The notes under the pieces are model-generated. The model was not told where the DNA came from, did not search any database, and saw only the letters and a list, made by a program, of their open reading frames with translations. Both the position numbers and the translations under genes were made by a program. DNA of 64,000 nt from Amoebophrya sp. A120 (lineage: Eukaryota > Sar > Dinophyceae > Syndiniales > Amoebophryaceae): contig CAJINV010000003.1 of NCBI GenBank assembly GCA_905178155.1, forward strand, positions 9,741,979 to 9,805,978, given 5' to 3'. Below, one piece after another: positions 24,479 to 36,699 of this stretch (the stretch's first letter is position 1; every line of letters starts with the position of its first letter).

Positions 24479-27400
24479 CTACTTCGTCGTCGATTTTCCT
24501 CCAAACACTCCCTTATCTAAAGTGGCTTTGGTGTCGGCAAACAAACGTGTCGGTGGAGGGAAGGCACACTTCAGTACCGAGGAAGGGTCCTCGTGCGACA
24601 AGTGAAGCTTCGCTTTCGCCGCCTGGTAGAGCTCAGCCACGGTCGCTTGCTTCGGCAGAGACACGCGACAAGCTCCGTTACGGTGCTTCACTAAAATACT
24701 GCAAAACGAGGCTCCAAGTTCCGCCTCGCCGCCGGATGGGCCGGCTTGCGTCATGCAGTCGTCTCGCCTCGCCCTCGCACTGCAAGTGTGCTCCACGGCT
24801 TTCAACGGACTGGCTCTGACGGGAAGCGTAGCTCCAGTAGTTTTGCAACCAGGAGTTTGCTCCTCGACCATTGTCCGCGTCACCAATCTCCGGGCCGTCT
24901 GCGCACTGTTACTCCGCAGCTCGGCGGGATTTGCGGCTGGCAGACGTACGGCGTCGCGCTCATTCTTAGAAAGGAGCCGCTCTTCCATCTCTTGCCGGAT
25001 CGGAACAATCTGCCCGTTCGCCAGAATAACCTGAGAGAGAACGAGATGTGCTGATGTTGATTATTGCCCCTCTGCCTCTGGATCAATCTGACGACCGAAC
25101 ACGAACGCAATAAAGTGTGCTCTTGCTTTCCGTCTTTGTAATTGCTCAACTCGCTTTTGCAGCACTTGCCGGGAGAGAAAAAATGAAAATCGCGCACGCG
25201 CGTGCGCATATAGACGCACGCCAACTACACCAGACGATAAATATCAAGAGTCAGAAGCTCCTCGTCAGTCAGGCAACGGAGGGCCAAGACTGCAAAGCCG
25301 AAAAGAACAAGGCAAGTGGCCCAAATGGCTGAGGGCGGCCGAAAGCCAGGCCCCGGGGGGACGGCGGCGGCTGCCTCTCACAAATACCAAGCGGGGGCAC
25401 TGGGTGCGACCAAACTCCCCGAGGCGCAGAACCCCGGCAGCTGTTTGTTTTCAAAAAACAAGCGGCCGGCCGCGGCAGCTCCCTGCAGCCCAGCGGGCCC
25501 CGAGCGCGGCGCCCGCCCGAGGGCGCCGGCCGCGGCTGCTGCAACGCGCGGAGACCCGGGCGCCCTCCCACCGCGTTCCCGACTGCGCGTCGCCCTTTGA
25601 CTTTTTTTTTGTTTTCCGAATCGGCACGCTGAACCTCCTCCGCGCCCTTTTTGGCAAACTTGTCCCACTAGTAAGGCCACCGGCTTTTTTCTACAGACGC
25701 GCTCGCTTTCGAACCCAAAAAATTATGGGCCCGCGCTCCAAAAAGAAACTCAAGCCATTTGATTTTTGGCCCAGATTTTTACTTTTTGTCATGAGGCAAC
25801 TGTGCTCCGTTTTCTCTTTTTTGTCGTTGGGGCTGAAGAACTTTACGCGCCCGCTAAAAGTTTCGAACTGGGTCTAAATTTGCATATGCGATCGGGCTTC
25901 GCGGATCTGGGAGTGGGACTGCGACTGTCTGTGCCTGGGTTCGTAATGGGACATCTCAAGGGCGAGCAGTTAGGAGGTCTTATCTCGGGGAGCTTCTAGA
26001 TCTCGAGTCTATTGCCTACAATTTGCGATAGTTTTGCCCAGCTAACACGCATAGCAACTCCAATACTTTTCGAAAAAGATCGCGCCAAAAACGCATGGAA
26101 GAGTGCGCCATCCTCTCCCATGATTACTCTCTACGCCCTTGGTCCCCCTCCATTCCTCTTCTTCCCCCCTTGGCAACTCGTTTCTTTGCCCTTTCCTTGC
26201 GTGACATAAGTTGGCGCCTTGTAAAATCAAAATAGGAACCCTAAATCCTAAAAACCCTCTAAACCCTTCCGACGCTGGTGGCGGAGCCGGGACGGAAACA
26301 GGATGGAGTAGGAGCGGAAGGGAAGAAGGATCGGAGGAAAAGCGCAGGAACCGCCACTGATCAGAGAGAGCGCGCATAAACGCATGGCGTGTACCTGAGC
26401 AGAGTTGCGCGAAATAAGTTGGCGCTTTGTAAAAAAGACAGAAAACCTGTGCGGCCAACAATCAAAATGCGACAAGACAGCAACGAGACCGAAGCAATCG
26501 ACGAATAAACACCGGAGGCGAGTCAGCATAGTGCAGCGCTCCTATATCCTAAAAGTAGCTCCACCAGCGCAGCGAAAAAGAAGGCGCATATTGATAAACC
26601 ACGCACAGACTTTGCCTCCCCCCGCGCGTTAGAGGCGGCGCGCGTTTAGAATAATGCGCTGGCGCTTGAGCGAAGCAACACAAACGCGAAAGACAGCAGC
26701 TTACATACTTAGAGCAAGCTCCTTCGGCACTGCATTAGCTGCCAAGGCGGGCCAGAGACTGCAGTCAAAGAAAAACGAAAACGCAAAAACTAAACTTAAA
26801 GTGTAAAGCAACAAGCAGACAGAGCCAATAAAGTCTATAGATGGGCAGCGTACTGGAGCAGTCGAGTTCGTCTTACCTGCTTCGGAAGGAGGTCCAGAAA
26901 CTTTTCCTGCACTGCCCGAGAGGCAAGCCGAATCTCGTGGCTGTGATAGTCTTCGTTCAGCCGGTCGACCACCTGGAGACACACCCCATTGGGATAGTCG
27001 GACTTCAACAGATAGGGAAAATATCCGTCCATATCGGGTGGAAAAGGAAGAGCCACCCCCGCCGCATATAGGGGTCCCGGGCGAATGTGGGCGCAACCTC
27101 TAAAGAAATGGCTCGCCTCACGGAGGTGCTCCTGCTCACTCGCACTAACGCAGGGCCGCGATAGCTACGCCCTGGCGGTCGGGCAGCGTGTCGAAGCTGC
27201 TCGCCCCTTGATCCAGTGCGGTGCGCCCGCGCTTCGCTATGCTCCCTATGCATCGCCGATTCCCGGGCCTCCACAAGAAGACTCGTCGAGCCTACCTGGC
27301 CACGGTACAGAGGCAAAGCCAAACGAAGCGCACAGAGATAAGACACGCGGGCGCGCTGCAAATTGGCAGCAATGGATGCCGCAAACGAAAAGGATGGCGG

Positions 27401-30400
27401 GCGGCCCCGAGCGTGGATGAACCGGGGCCGCCCAAATCTTTCGCGGGCGCCCTCACCTCGAAAGCGGCAAGCCACCGGGGCCACTGAGGCGGGCGCCCGC
27501 GCCGGGTGGCCATGGCATGAAAAACAACACGCGGGCCCCTTCGCCAATCAACGGCGAAGCGCGCGGGGCTTCTAGTTTTCCGCCCTGCGCCCGCGGCAGC
27601 TGTTGCTAAGTAAGAAAGGACGGAGGCAGGCGGCACGCTACGGAAGTGCTGCCGCGGGCGCCCGCGGCACTGGCCAGCGCTGAACACTGCTGGGCCCGCG
27701 GCGGCGCGTCTACCTCTAGCCGGCACCCCTCGGCCTACCTTCCTCCGGCTTCCGGCGGTCCGGTTTTTTGCTTTCAGGCTTCCGGCCTGGTGGCTTTCGG
27801 TTTTCCAGATTTCGCCGCGCCCCCGGCTTCCGGGCTTCGGTGCCCCGGCTTCCGGCTTTCTGGCTTTTTGCTTTCCGGACCGCTGCACGCTGGCTTTCGA
27901 CCGGCGCCCCGGTTTTCGGCCCGGTGTTCAGGTTGTCGCCCCTCATGCCTTCGGCCGGCCTTCAGATTTTCGGCGCCCAGCGCTTTTCGGCCCCCCAGGC
28001 TTCTTCTTGCGGCCTCCAGGTCTCCGGCGTTCAGGTTTTTACGCGCCGCGTTCAGGTTTCGGGCTTCCGGCATTCGCGCAGGCCTTCGGCCCCCGGCAAA
28101 GGTTTTCGGCTTTGGGGCCTCGCTCCAACCTTCATTCTCCGGCCTCCGCCTCGGCTCCAAGGTTTCGGGGTCTAGGCTTAGGCCCGCCGGCTTCCAAATC
28201 TACGGCGGCCGCTTTTACGTCGGCGCCCAGGATTCCTGCTTTGAGTTTCCCGGCAGCCACCTTCGCGCGCATGGGGCAAAATGGCACGGCCCGGGCAAGA
28301 AACTTGCTCCCCCACTGCTAATATTCAGGCGGGCCCCAGGTTGTGCGCCCGGAATCACAACCACAACACCGCCCAAGGGGGCCGCGCTGCGCCCTGGTGC
28401 TTTCCTTTTGTTGTCGCGGCGCCCTGGGCATCTGAGTGACACAGAGACGTGCTATACCAGTGGCGGGGCCTGGGTGGGGCCGCTCCCAGGAGATATTTTT
28501 CTGGCTACCCAAATGCCCATCGGCGTGAACGGTGGGGACGCGGGGGGCCAGCGCTGCCTTGAGTGACACAGGAGAGGGGGCGCGGAAAAGAGGGGGCGCG
28601 GGCACCCTCGGGGCCCGGCGGCGCGGCGCTTGCCCGTACTTGTGCGGGCGCGCGGGGCTACCCTTCTTTCATGCCATGGCACGCGCGGGCTGGCTGCTGC
28701 CAATCGCTTGAAGCGCAGTCGGGAACAAGAGGAGGAGGCGCGCGCGGGCAACCGCGCCGTCCCGGGCCCGGGCTGGCTTTGCCCCGGTGGCCTGCTGCTT
28801 GCACGGGGGCCGAGAACGGCAAAGACGGCTCCTGCCAGCCTGTGCGCCCCCAGGCTTTCGCGCACAACGCAAAAACCCGGCAGCTGGCTTCGATTTCTGG
28901 CGAACTCCTCTCCTTTTCTTGCTACCCAAGGCCAAGAAGCCCAGCGCGTCGCCTGCTCCCTCCCCACTTTGGAGTCGGCCGGCTTTTGTGGTGCGCCCTC
29001 CATTCGAATGTGGGCCAAGATGATAGATGCCCGCTCCGCGCGAGCTAGCTGCTTCCTTCCTGCTGGCCCCGTTTTGGCGCCCGTTTTTGGGCGCTCCAAA
29101 TTAGCCGCGCGCTAAAACCCAATGAAAGAAATGGAGACAGGTTGCTTTGCTGGCAACAGTTCAGCACCCACGCCGCCTAGACATGACAGGTTTTACCTCT
29201 CAGGGATGACAGCACCACGGACCGCTTAAACATTGCCGGCCGTTTTGTGCCCGGGTGCCAAAGAAGCCGCCGGGCCTGTTTGTCGCATCGGATCACGCGG
29301 CACAAGCCCCGCTTTGAGTTCCGCAATATCGGTCGGGGGTGCCTTGCGTTATCTCTCTGATAGTCCAGCACGTCACGCAAGACCCGCTGCGCCGTCGAGT
29401 TCTTTATCACACAGAACACAAACGCCCTACCTTGCTTTTTGATCGCGGCCCCATCTCATGGCCGACTGTCGCGCATCGTGTTGCACGTTTGAAGTTGCGC
29501 ACTACTGTTGCGCGCTGGGAGTTAACGGCCCGGGGCGCTCACCCGGCTCATACACTACGACCAGCGCGCGCGTTTTTGCGCGCGCTTTTGTTGGGGAACA
29601 CCACACCGCCAAAGGTTCAAAATGCTGCAGCTTTGCACAGCTAGCAAAATCCCAAACACAAACACAAACGGCAGGGCTTGAGCTCCCTCGCTCTGCCGAA
29701 CCTGGAAGGGGCAAAGGAAAGGGACCAAGCTCATCGGCTCCACTCTCTTCAGCATCATCATGGCCATAGGTCTAGCGCTAAGGCTCTGGATCTGAGTCAT
29801 TTGGATCAGAGTACTGGGCTGCGACGCTAAGGCATTGAAGTCGCTGAAGGGCCTGCAGGTCGTATCTCGTCGCCATTTTTAGCTAATGCAGACGCTGGCG
29901 CCCGTTATAGAATTGGCGCACAACCTGCCGCCCTGCGCCGAGCACTCGGCCGGCATGGATGCGTGGCAGGCCCACTGCCCCCTACTTTTTGACATTTCTG
30001 GCCGCGGGGGATTTGGGTGAGCTTGCGCGCGCGACCGAGTAGAAATACCGTGGCGGCGGCGGCGCGCGCAATGACAAGAAAACCGCTACCCTGCTCCGCC
30101 CCGCTCGTTCGGGCTGCGGGGCCAGCAGGAGAAACAGGCCGCGCCGCGATTTTTGGAGGGGCGGGCGCCGCCATGGTACTGCGGCGGCTGATTGCGCACG
30201 CCCCGGGGCTTGTCGGGTGCGTCAACTGGAAGAACGGAAATTGGATCCAGGTCGTGTTTTATCTCGGCAAACACCCCCCATGCCGTCGCCGCCAACCCCC
30301 ACCGAAGCCAAGCACTTCAGCCGCGGCCTCAAGCTGAAGCCGGTGCAAATGGGCAAGCCGAGGGAAAATGTACAGCCAATGTTGGCGAAGGTGGCGCCAG

Positions 30401-33400
30401 TCAGGGGCAACGCCAAGAAGAAGGGCGGCACGAAGGGAGCGGGCAATAGCGGGAAAAACGGAAACGAAGGCAAACGAAATGGCGCGACGCCTCTACTGAT
30501 GTCAATCTGCCAGCGCACGAATCTCACCCACACTCCATCCAGCCGCGCGACAAAGGCAACCAGCAAGCCAGACAGCCCTGCGCGTTTCTCCGTGGGAGCA
30601 CATGTTTGAAGAGTCTGCATACTGGGCCGGGGGACTGAAAGAAGCGCACGGGGTGAACGAGCCGCATAGCGGAGTAATGCAGCACACTCACGCGCTGCCT
30701 GGCACCACTCTAGCCAGGCGCGCAGGCTGCTTGACGCCTGCAGCCAAGAGCCGCGACAGGGCTTCTGCGTGGCTTACGTGCAACAAACGCACGGCAGACA
30801 GGCGGCACGCAGCAGCCTGCCGCATGCCGCACGCAGCCACCGCCGGAAGGCTACTTCTGATTGCACATATGCAACAGGCGTGCAAATCAAATCAAATCAA
30901 ACCCGCCGTCCGGTAGGAATGTGAACCACTTGCCCCCTCCTCTGAATCACTCCCCTATCCCTTTGAACCACCGCCCGATCTGGGTCACTACTTAGCATCT
31001 CACGCATCACCTCCCCACCTCCCCCAGTCGGAAATTGAGCGAGCTGGTACCGAAAGGGCCGGCGCGCTGAGTACCCGGCCTGGCCCGCCGGGTGGCTCCG
31101 GCTGGTTCTCCGGCACCGAAATCCTACCTGGCCTGGCATGCACCAAAACAAATCCTACCTGGCGACACGGTCCGGCTCGCCGCCTCTGGAACTCAGGCCG
31201 GAAGGGCACGCGCTGGGGCATATGAAGAAACTTCGGCAAGCCAGACGGACCTTCCAAACACGCCGCCCGGCTGAAGTTATCGGGCGTAGCGGTGCGGCCG
31301 GGCCTGGCAGTTCCGGCGGATCACGGCGCGGCAGGCTTGCCCCGTCGGGCGAGACCTCATTTCCTTGTCGTTTTCATTTTCTGGAGAGCCTGCCTCGTCG
31401 CTTTATTCCTCAGCATTTTGCTTCTTACTTTGTAGTTTGTGATCTAGCGGAATAGTTGAACTTTTCTACACATCTTCACAGGCCTGGCGTACGCGGATAG
31501 TAGTTATGCTTTGCAAGCAATGATGTGGAATATTGTAAAGCTGGTATGGATGTGCCATTCTGTGTGATACGCTCATACTTGTAAAAAGGGTGACCCTCTA
31601 GCCGCAGCCCGTCTTGAAAAAAAATGAGCTGCGCCAGCCTTTCGGACTCGAACTGGTGTAGCCTGGTGCCGCCCTGCGGTCCTACCTGAACAATTTTGGC
31701 CTCCCTCTCCACGAGACCGCTCAACTCCGTGACTTTGCGCTGGATCAGCCCGATATCTACGGTCGGCGCCACTGTCCGTGCGTCTGTTTCGTCTTGTCTA
31801 CGAGAGGGACTAGAGCTAACCGCCGGCGCTTCTCTTCCTCGCTCAGGTGGCCGACCCGGCATGGCGTTGACCGAAGGAGAGACCTTTAGCGCCTTGCCCT
31901 CTGCTTCTTGCGATCTTTCAGTTTCAGGGACCGTTGCTATTGTCGGGGACGTGTTCGAGGCCTCCTGTAGTCGAGATCTCTGCTCCGCGGGAAGCGGTGG
32001 CGCGGCCATGACCTTGGCTCTTATGCTCTTACCGACGCGATGGTGAGCCTCCTCTTCCAACACGCATCTATCGACGCCGTCCTCTGGAGAGCCTCCAACC
32101 CAGGTGAGGCCGTAGTCGGCCAAGAACCGTTTGATATCCTGGAGCTCTTTGCGCAACTCGGCATTTTCGGACACGACCTCGTAGAGCGAGACGAAGTTGT
32201 CTATTTGTGCAAGCGGTTCGTTCGCTTTTTGCAGCTGCATCCGCACTGCCCGCCTTTCGTGAGCGCTATGAGACGGGTCGGCTTGAGTTGTTTGTAGTCG
32301 CTGAGCAATCGAGGTCGCGCCGAGCGAAGATCCCCTTGGCGCAGCCTCCGGACGAACTGAGCTGGAACTATGAACACTGGGGGCGAGGCGTTCAAGAAGC
32401 AGCTTGTCGCTACTTGTACTTTTTGGGCTAGGCACAGGAGCAAAATGAACCGATGCGGGTCCGCCGGCGAAGGCTACAGCGGCGGTGCGATCCAATACTT
32501 TAGGACTTGCGTATACTGCATTTGGATGGGACGACGACGACACCCGCGGTAGTGCGGTGCAATGACGCGGCTCCGCGAATGAACCTCCTTGGTGCTGAGC
32601 GCGAGTAGCGTACGCCATCGGGATGCGCTGCCAGAGTTCCTCCTTCTCCAGTGCGGGGCTTCGCTCCGATCCGAGCCGACTGCAGAGGTCCCCTGATGAT
32701 GCTCTCGGAGGCAGATTTCCCTCGCCTGGGTCCGGCCCCCTCTCGCTGGTCCTTGTTGACGCACGCACCGACGAGGCCTGTCGCAGCGCGAATCTTGGCG
32801 ACGTTTTCCACGAAGAGAGTACTGTAGGACTGCTGACGCCGACAGCCGCAGTGGAGGTCCCAGCGCCGGCGGTGCTTCTGCTTTTCTTGTAATCTGTTCG
32901 AATAAAAATTTCAAAGCCTGACGCGCTATCGGTGGTTAAGCTTTCCTCGTCCTCGCGATGAATGTGAAGATTTGGGGCTCCCTGTCCCTCGTCTAAAGCA
33001 CCTGCTATGGAGAGTTCTGGTAGTTGTTTCGTGGCGAAGCTCTTTTCAGCGCTATGGAGGCCAGCAGCCGCGTCCGTCGCAGTCCGAAGTGGCAATCGAG
33101 AGTGCAGAAGACTGACGCGACCCGCGATGTTCACTTGATTCTTCACGGCAAGATTCGTGCTAAAAGGTATGGCTCTCTCGAGCAGCGGTCGGGTAACCTG
33201 TTCGCGGCCCCCGAGCACACAGCTATCCACAACGCTTGCGAGCGCCCGCAGCTGCGAGCTCGTATTGGAGCAGCCATCTGCGAGGCGCGGCTTCGGGACG
33301 TCCTCGGGAGATGGGACACATCCAGATGAAGAAGGAAAGGACGCAGTATCGTGGAGTAGTGGCACCCGAGCGCCTCTTGGCGCTGGTGACAAGGAACTCA

Positions 33401-33674
33401 TCGCGGACAAAGTGGCTTTCTCTCGAGTTGAGCCGTGCGGCGAAAGCGCGCGATCACGGGACAGAATACAGTGAGACGGTTGGTCGATGTGGTCGCGAGC
33501 CTGTTCGTTGCTATTTTTACTCAGTTTCTCCCGCCAGTGAGGACCCGCAGGTACATTTCGCTGTCCATTGACATTATCCCGCACGACACCAAGACAGACG
33601 CCTTGCAACAAACGCCCTTCATGTGAATTCGGGAAATAGTTGCTGCTCTCACCCGGACCGGCGACCGAGGACAT
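24479..33674 (-). CDS. UBXN11: UBX domain protein 11 (Socius)-like, three exons
   Basis: Exon 1 (33674-31579) starts at MSSVAGPGESSN, with a TGA four codons upstream. It encodes about 700 residues: a Ser-, Ala- and Arg-rich disordered region, then a short coiled coil (LYEVVSENAELRKELQDIKR) ending in RFLADYGLTWVG, the hallmark of UBXN11, then a link with GGTRL and the first strand of a SEP domain (FFQDGLRLEGHPFY). The donor is GTATGA. Exon 2 (about 27099-26877, donor GTAAGA) carries the SEP core DGYFPYLLKSDYPNGV and EKFLDLLPKQ. Exon 3 (25030-24479, acceptor CTCTCAG) continues VILANGQIVPIR and holds the UBX domain (SILVKHRNGACRVSLP to FPPPTRLFADTKATL). Animal UBXN11 is about 520 residues; this product is about 950, mostly through its N terminus. 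UBX domains bind p97/VCP-type AAA ATPases; UBXN11 has been linked to Rnd GTPases. The exon 2 start and the link between the SEP halves are the weakest parts. Confidence 0.85.
26205..26436. repeat. Direct repeat flanking a telomere-like patch
   Basis: ATAAGTTGGCGCCTTGTAAA at 26206 recurs at about 26413 as ATAAGTTGGCGCTTTGTAAA. The first copy is followed at once by the CCCTAAA-rich stretch at 26237-26268. The second is followed by unrelated A-rich sequence. Confidence 0.7.
26237..26268. repeat. Interstitial telomere-like sequence
   Basis: AACCCTAAATCCTAAAAACC and then CTCTAAACCCTT are degenerate copies of CCCTAAA, the complement of TTTAGGG, the telomere repeat of plants and reported for dinoflagellates. 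Only four to five imperfect units, so a relic at best. Confidence 0.45.
27730..28200. repeat. Low-complexity tract of TTCCGG/GGCTTTC units
   Basis: Many near-copies of GGCTTCCGG, GCTTTCGG and TTCAGG follow each other. The plus strand stays open for 306 codons and the minus strand for 128 because stops are rare in this composition. It lies in the large first intron of the UBXN11-like gene. Confidence 0.75.
31441..31500. repeat. End fragment of a dispersed repeat (third copy)
   Basis: GATCTAGCGGAATAGTTGAA followed by a T-rich stretch and CATCTTCACAGGCCTGGCG matches the right ends of the elements at 36700-37350 and 51730-52470. Here the body of the element is missing. It lies just inside the UBXN11-like intron, about 80 bp past the exon 1 donor. 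Confidence 0.6.
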
Positions 33675-34029
33675 CTTATCTTCTCAAAAATTCGAACTCA
33701 CTCCTTTCCCCTCCGCACTGGCGCAACTTGTGAGAATCTGAGCCCACAGATAAGCCCCCTGTTGTCCAGCACGACAATTTGTTCAGTCAGTAGAGCTATA
33801 TACACTGCGCGGCCTTCTGTCAAGACACGCGAGAAAACTTGCGAGGTCTCTCGTGTAGCAGCGCGAATCCGTTTGAGGGCCCGACATTTCTCATATCAGC
33901 TGCCACGCTGTAGCCGATATGTCCCGAAGGACCGGATTCCGAATTTGTCAGGGGCTGATCCGTCGCCGGAATCTATGGGGGCGATCATCTCCTAGGCGGC
34001 GCCCTCATCCCAGTGTTAAAGCGAGGGCA

Positions 34030-34220
34030 TGCGCATGGCAAACAATTTGGATAAACCTGTGACCGAGCTGGGGGGCATGCAAAATGTGCCCATAGCTGGG
34101 GGGCAACCAAAAATGGCCGAGCTGAGAAATGACCGCTCATAGCTGGGGGCAAGCAAAGAGTGACCGCCCATAGCTGGGGGGCAAGCATAATTTGTGACCG
34201 GGCTGGGGGGCATGCGAAAA
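34030..34220. repeat. Short irregular repeats around CATAGCTGGGGGGC
   Basis: Six variants of GCTGGGGGGCAAGCA or GCTGGGGGGCATGC occur in 190 bp, most of them with TGACCG in front. Unit spacing is irregular, 35 to 50 bp. No gene is seen here. Confidence 0.75.
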
Positions 34221-34439
34221 ACTATAGAGCTATAATGCGCCAGCCTTTGTCTATCACGAGGGGAAGACTGCTCGAACTCCCACGACGGAACGCGTGACCA
34301 GTGTGCGGGGCCGACTTTTCGCGCTGAGAAACCTCACGCGCACAGTTTGTGTGAGGCCCTAGTGACAAGGGCCAACCGGGAAGACCCGGAGATCAAACAA
34401 GAGCACAGCGGGACGCCCAGCAGCTAACAAACGCTATTG

Positions 34440-34600
34440 AACGCGCGGGGTTCAATCAATAGTAATATTGGACGCGCGGGGAAGCCCGGCAGCTGCCTCA
34501 GTCAATCAATAGACATAGAGCATATTGACGCGCGGCCGCGGGATTCGCTAAGATATTGCATGCGCGGGATTCGCTAAGTTGCGGCTTGTGTGACAAGGAG
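34440..34600. repeat. Repeats of GACGCGCGGG and TCAATCAATAG
   Basis: ACGCGCGGGGTTCAATCAAT, GGACGCGCGGGGAAG, TCAATCAATAGACATAG, GACGCGCGGCCGCG and two copies of GCGGGATTCGCTAAG alternate. They form a short mosaic rather than a clean array. Confidence 0.6.
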
Positions 34601-34967
34601 GCAGCCCGAGACAAGCCAAGGCCTGAAGGCTAAGCGCCCGGAGATGTGGACGAGGGAACACAGCTCGGATTCTTTATAAAGTGAGCGCCTCCACCCTGCC
34701 TGGCGCCCTCGCTCTTCCACGGTCCCGGAAAGAGAGACGACCTAAAGCTCAAGGCTGCTCGCATTCCAACCTCAAAATTTCGCCACCCGCCCGATCCCAC
34801 CCGCCCCACTCTGCACTCTCCCTGGTGCTTCATTGGTTTGCCAAGCTTTCTGCGAGCCAACGCCCCATGCCTGCGGGGTGGGGGGCTGTCATGCTAAAAT
34901 ATCAAAGCGCCGATCTTGCGCCAGCCTGCCTTGCGAGCGGCTAGATATGGGTACGGGTACGGGTGCG

Positions 34968-35827
34968 GTGTGGCGAGTAGCATAGCACCTAAAGCTTGTG
35001 CCAAGTATGACTACTTGTGCCCGACAGACTCGGGCGCTGCAGAGCAGACAACCCTCCACCAAAGCACTACACTAATAAGACTATTGCTTCCCGATGCTAT
35101 ACTACGCAGGGCGGGCCACAAAGAGTGGTCTTGTAATGAAATAAAAGTCGAACTAGCGCGCCAAGTCTGAACACAGACTCCTTTCCTACACCCTGTCTAT
35201 TGTATCACCTTCATATCACATACTATCTTCTTTTACTAAAACTTTTTCTTCTGTCAACTTCGTAGCGCTGCGTGTAGGTATAACCTTAAACCCGTCTACT
35301 TCTACGCGCGTGCTCCGTACCGACGGTCTTTCTACATGGCACCATAGACAGCTTCTTCTGCAAAAAAAATATTTTCACAAAAGCGCCGACTTTCCTGCTG
35401 TGCCAGGCGCTAACGCGCGGGCATGCATCACGACTAACACTATTGCACCCCGCCACTTGCCGTCGGTATCCACCAATACAAACTCATACAAAGCCGGTCG
35501 GGGCCTAAAGCTACGGATCCCCCACACGACAAATAGCCCCGCCGGGTGTATAAGCCGTATGGTATGGCATGGGCGTGCGTGGCGAGTAGCATAGCACCTA
35601 AACTTTGTGCCACGTATGGCTACTTGTACCCGACTCCGGTGCTGCTAGGCAGTCTTACCCCTTGCCAAAGCACTACACTGCTAAAGCTTTTACTTCCCGG
35701 TGCCTGGTGTGGGCACTACGGGCCACCGTAGTGGTGGTCTTGTAACCAAGCAAACGCTTTTATAGTGCGCCAAGCCTGATCACAGACTTATTACCCTAAA
35801 TCCCGTCTAGTATATCATCCTCATATC
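34968..35827. repeat. Two direct repeats of about 250 bp with a 360-bp centre
   Basis: 34968-35213 and 35575-35827 match along their full length: GGCGAGTAGCATAGCACCTA, CTACTTGT.CCCGACT, CCAAAGCACTACACT, TGGTCTTGTAA, GCGCCAAG and a shared end TATCA.CTTCATATC. The centre has no coding frame. The layout resembles long terminal repeats around a short centre (TRIM-like), but no primer-binding site or target duplication is clear, so a plain segmental duplication is equally possible. Confidence 0.75.
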
Positions 35828-36423
35828 CGTAGAAGCAAGAGGCCAGCTTTTTTCGTGCAAAGGTGACCGCTTTTGGCTTCTCCCGAGAGAGATCCGGAAG
35901 AAGAAAAAAAGCCCGCCGAAAGAGAGCCATCGCAAAGCAAAGGGAAAGAGCTTGCCTCTGTACCCCATCCACAGACCTTCAGAAGACTCGCAGAACACCA
36001 GCAGAGGGCCCCAGCCTCCCGCGGGTCACTAAAAAAGACAACTATTCTGAAACACGACCAGACTTCGCGTCAGTTTATTCCTTGCGTGGTCCATTTTACA
36101 TCCTCGTGACGCCTTTTCTACTGCTCGAAAGATTCCTCTGAACAAGGTTGACCGTCTGGGGAGGTTCGTAGATTTTTCCCCTATTGGCCTTCGCGCGCAA
36201 GTTTAGCGATGTAGTTTACTAGACGTCCTACCGACGGCGACCTGGTCGGTCCTGGACGCTCGCCGGCGTAATAGTCTAGCACTCATACAAGGGAAGCGCT
36301 GCCTGCCATTTAGTGAATGTGAGAAGAACAAGGCGATTAAGACATTTGAATTTAATCCAAGCACTGGACAGAATCAATTAGTTGCTCCGCGTGGAGTGTG
36401 TGAACTGCTGGAATGAATAGTTC

Positions 36424-36449
36424 AATCATCATCATCATCATCATCATCT
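36424..36449. repeat. ATC trinucleotide microsatellite, second location
   Basis: Eight ATC units in a row. The sequence around it up to about 36690 shows no convincing gene. Confidence 0.85.
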
Positions 36450-36699
36450 ATTCTGCGCGGGGTATCGCGCAGAGGGTTAAATATCGTGGGGCCTGTTCGC
36501 GTGTTCGGAGTTCGTTCTCGATGAGAGGTCTAGACATCAACTCGATGAGGGGTCTGGAATCGAACAAAACTAGAAAGCAAGCCTTGGAAATGGAATTGCT
36601 GGCTCGCAAGTGTTGGATGAATTTCACGCGCAATAGCAATACGTCAGAGCCTCAATCTATCCCTTGCTAAGAGTAAGAGTGTGACGGCCAAACCATGAC

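Noticed and set aside
27646-28566. 306-codon plus-strand ORF
   Set aside because: Low-complexity Phe/Arg/Pro/Ala peptide from TTCCGG-type repeats, with long open minus frames over the same DNA.
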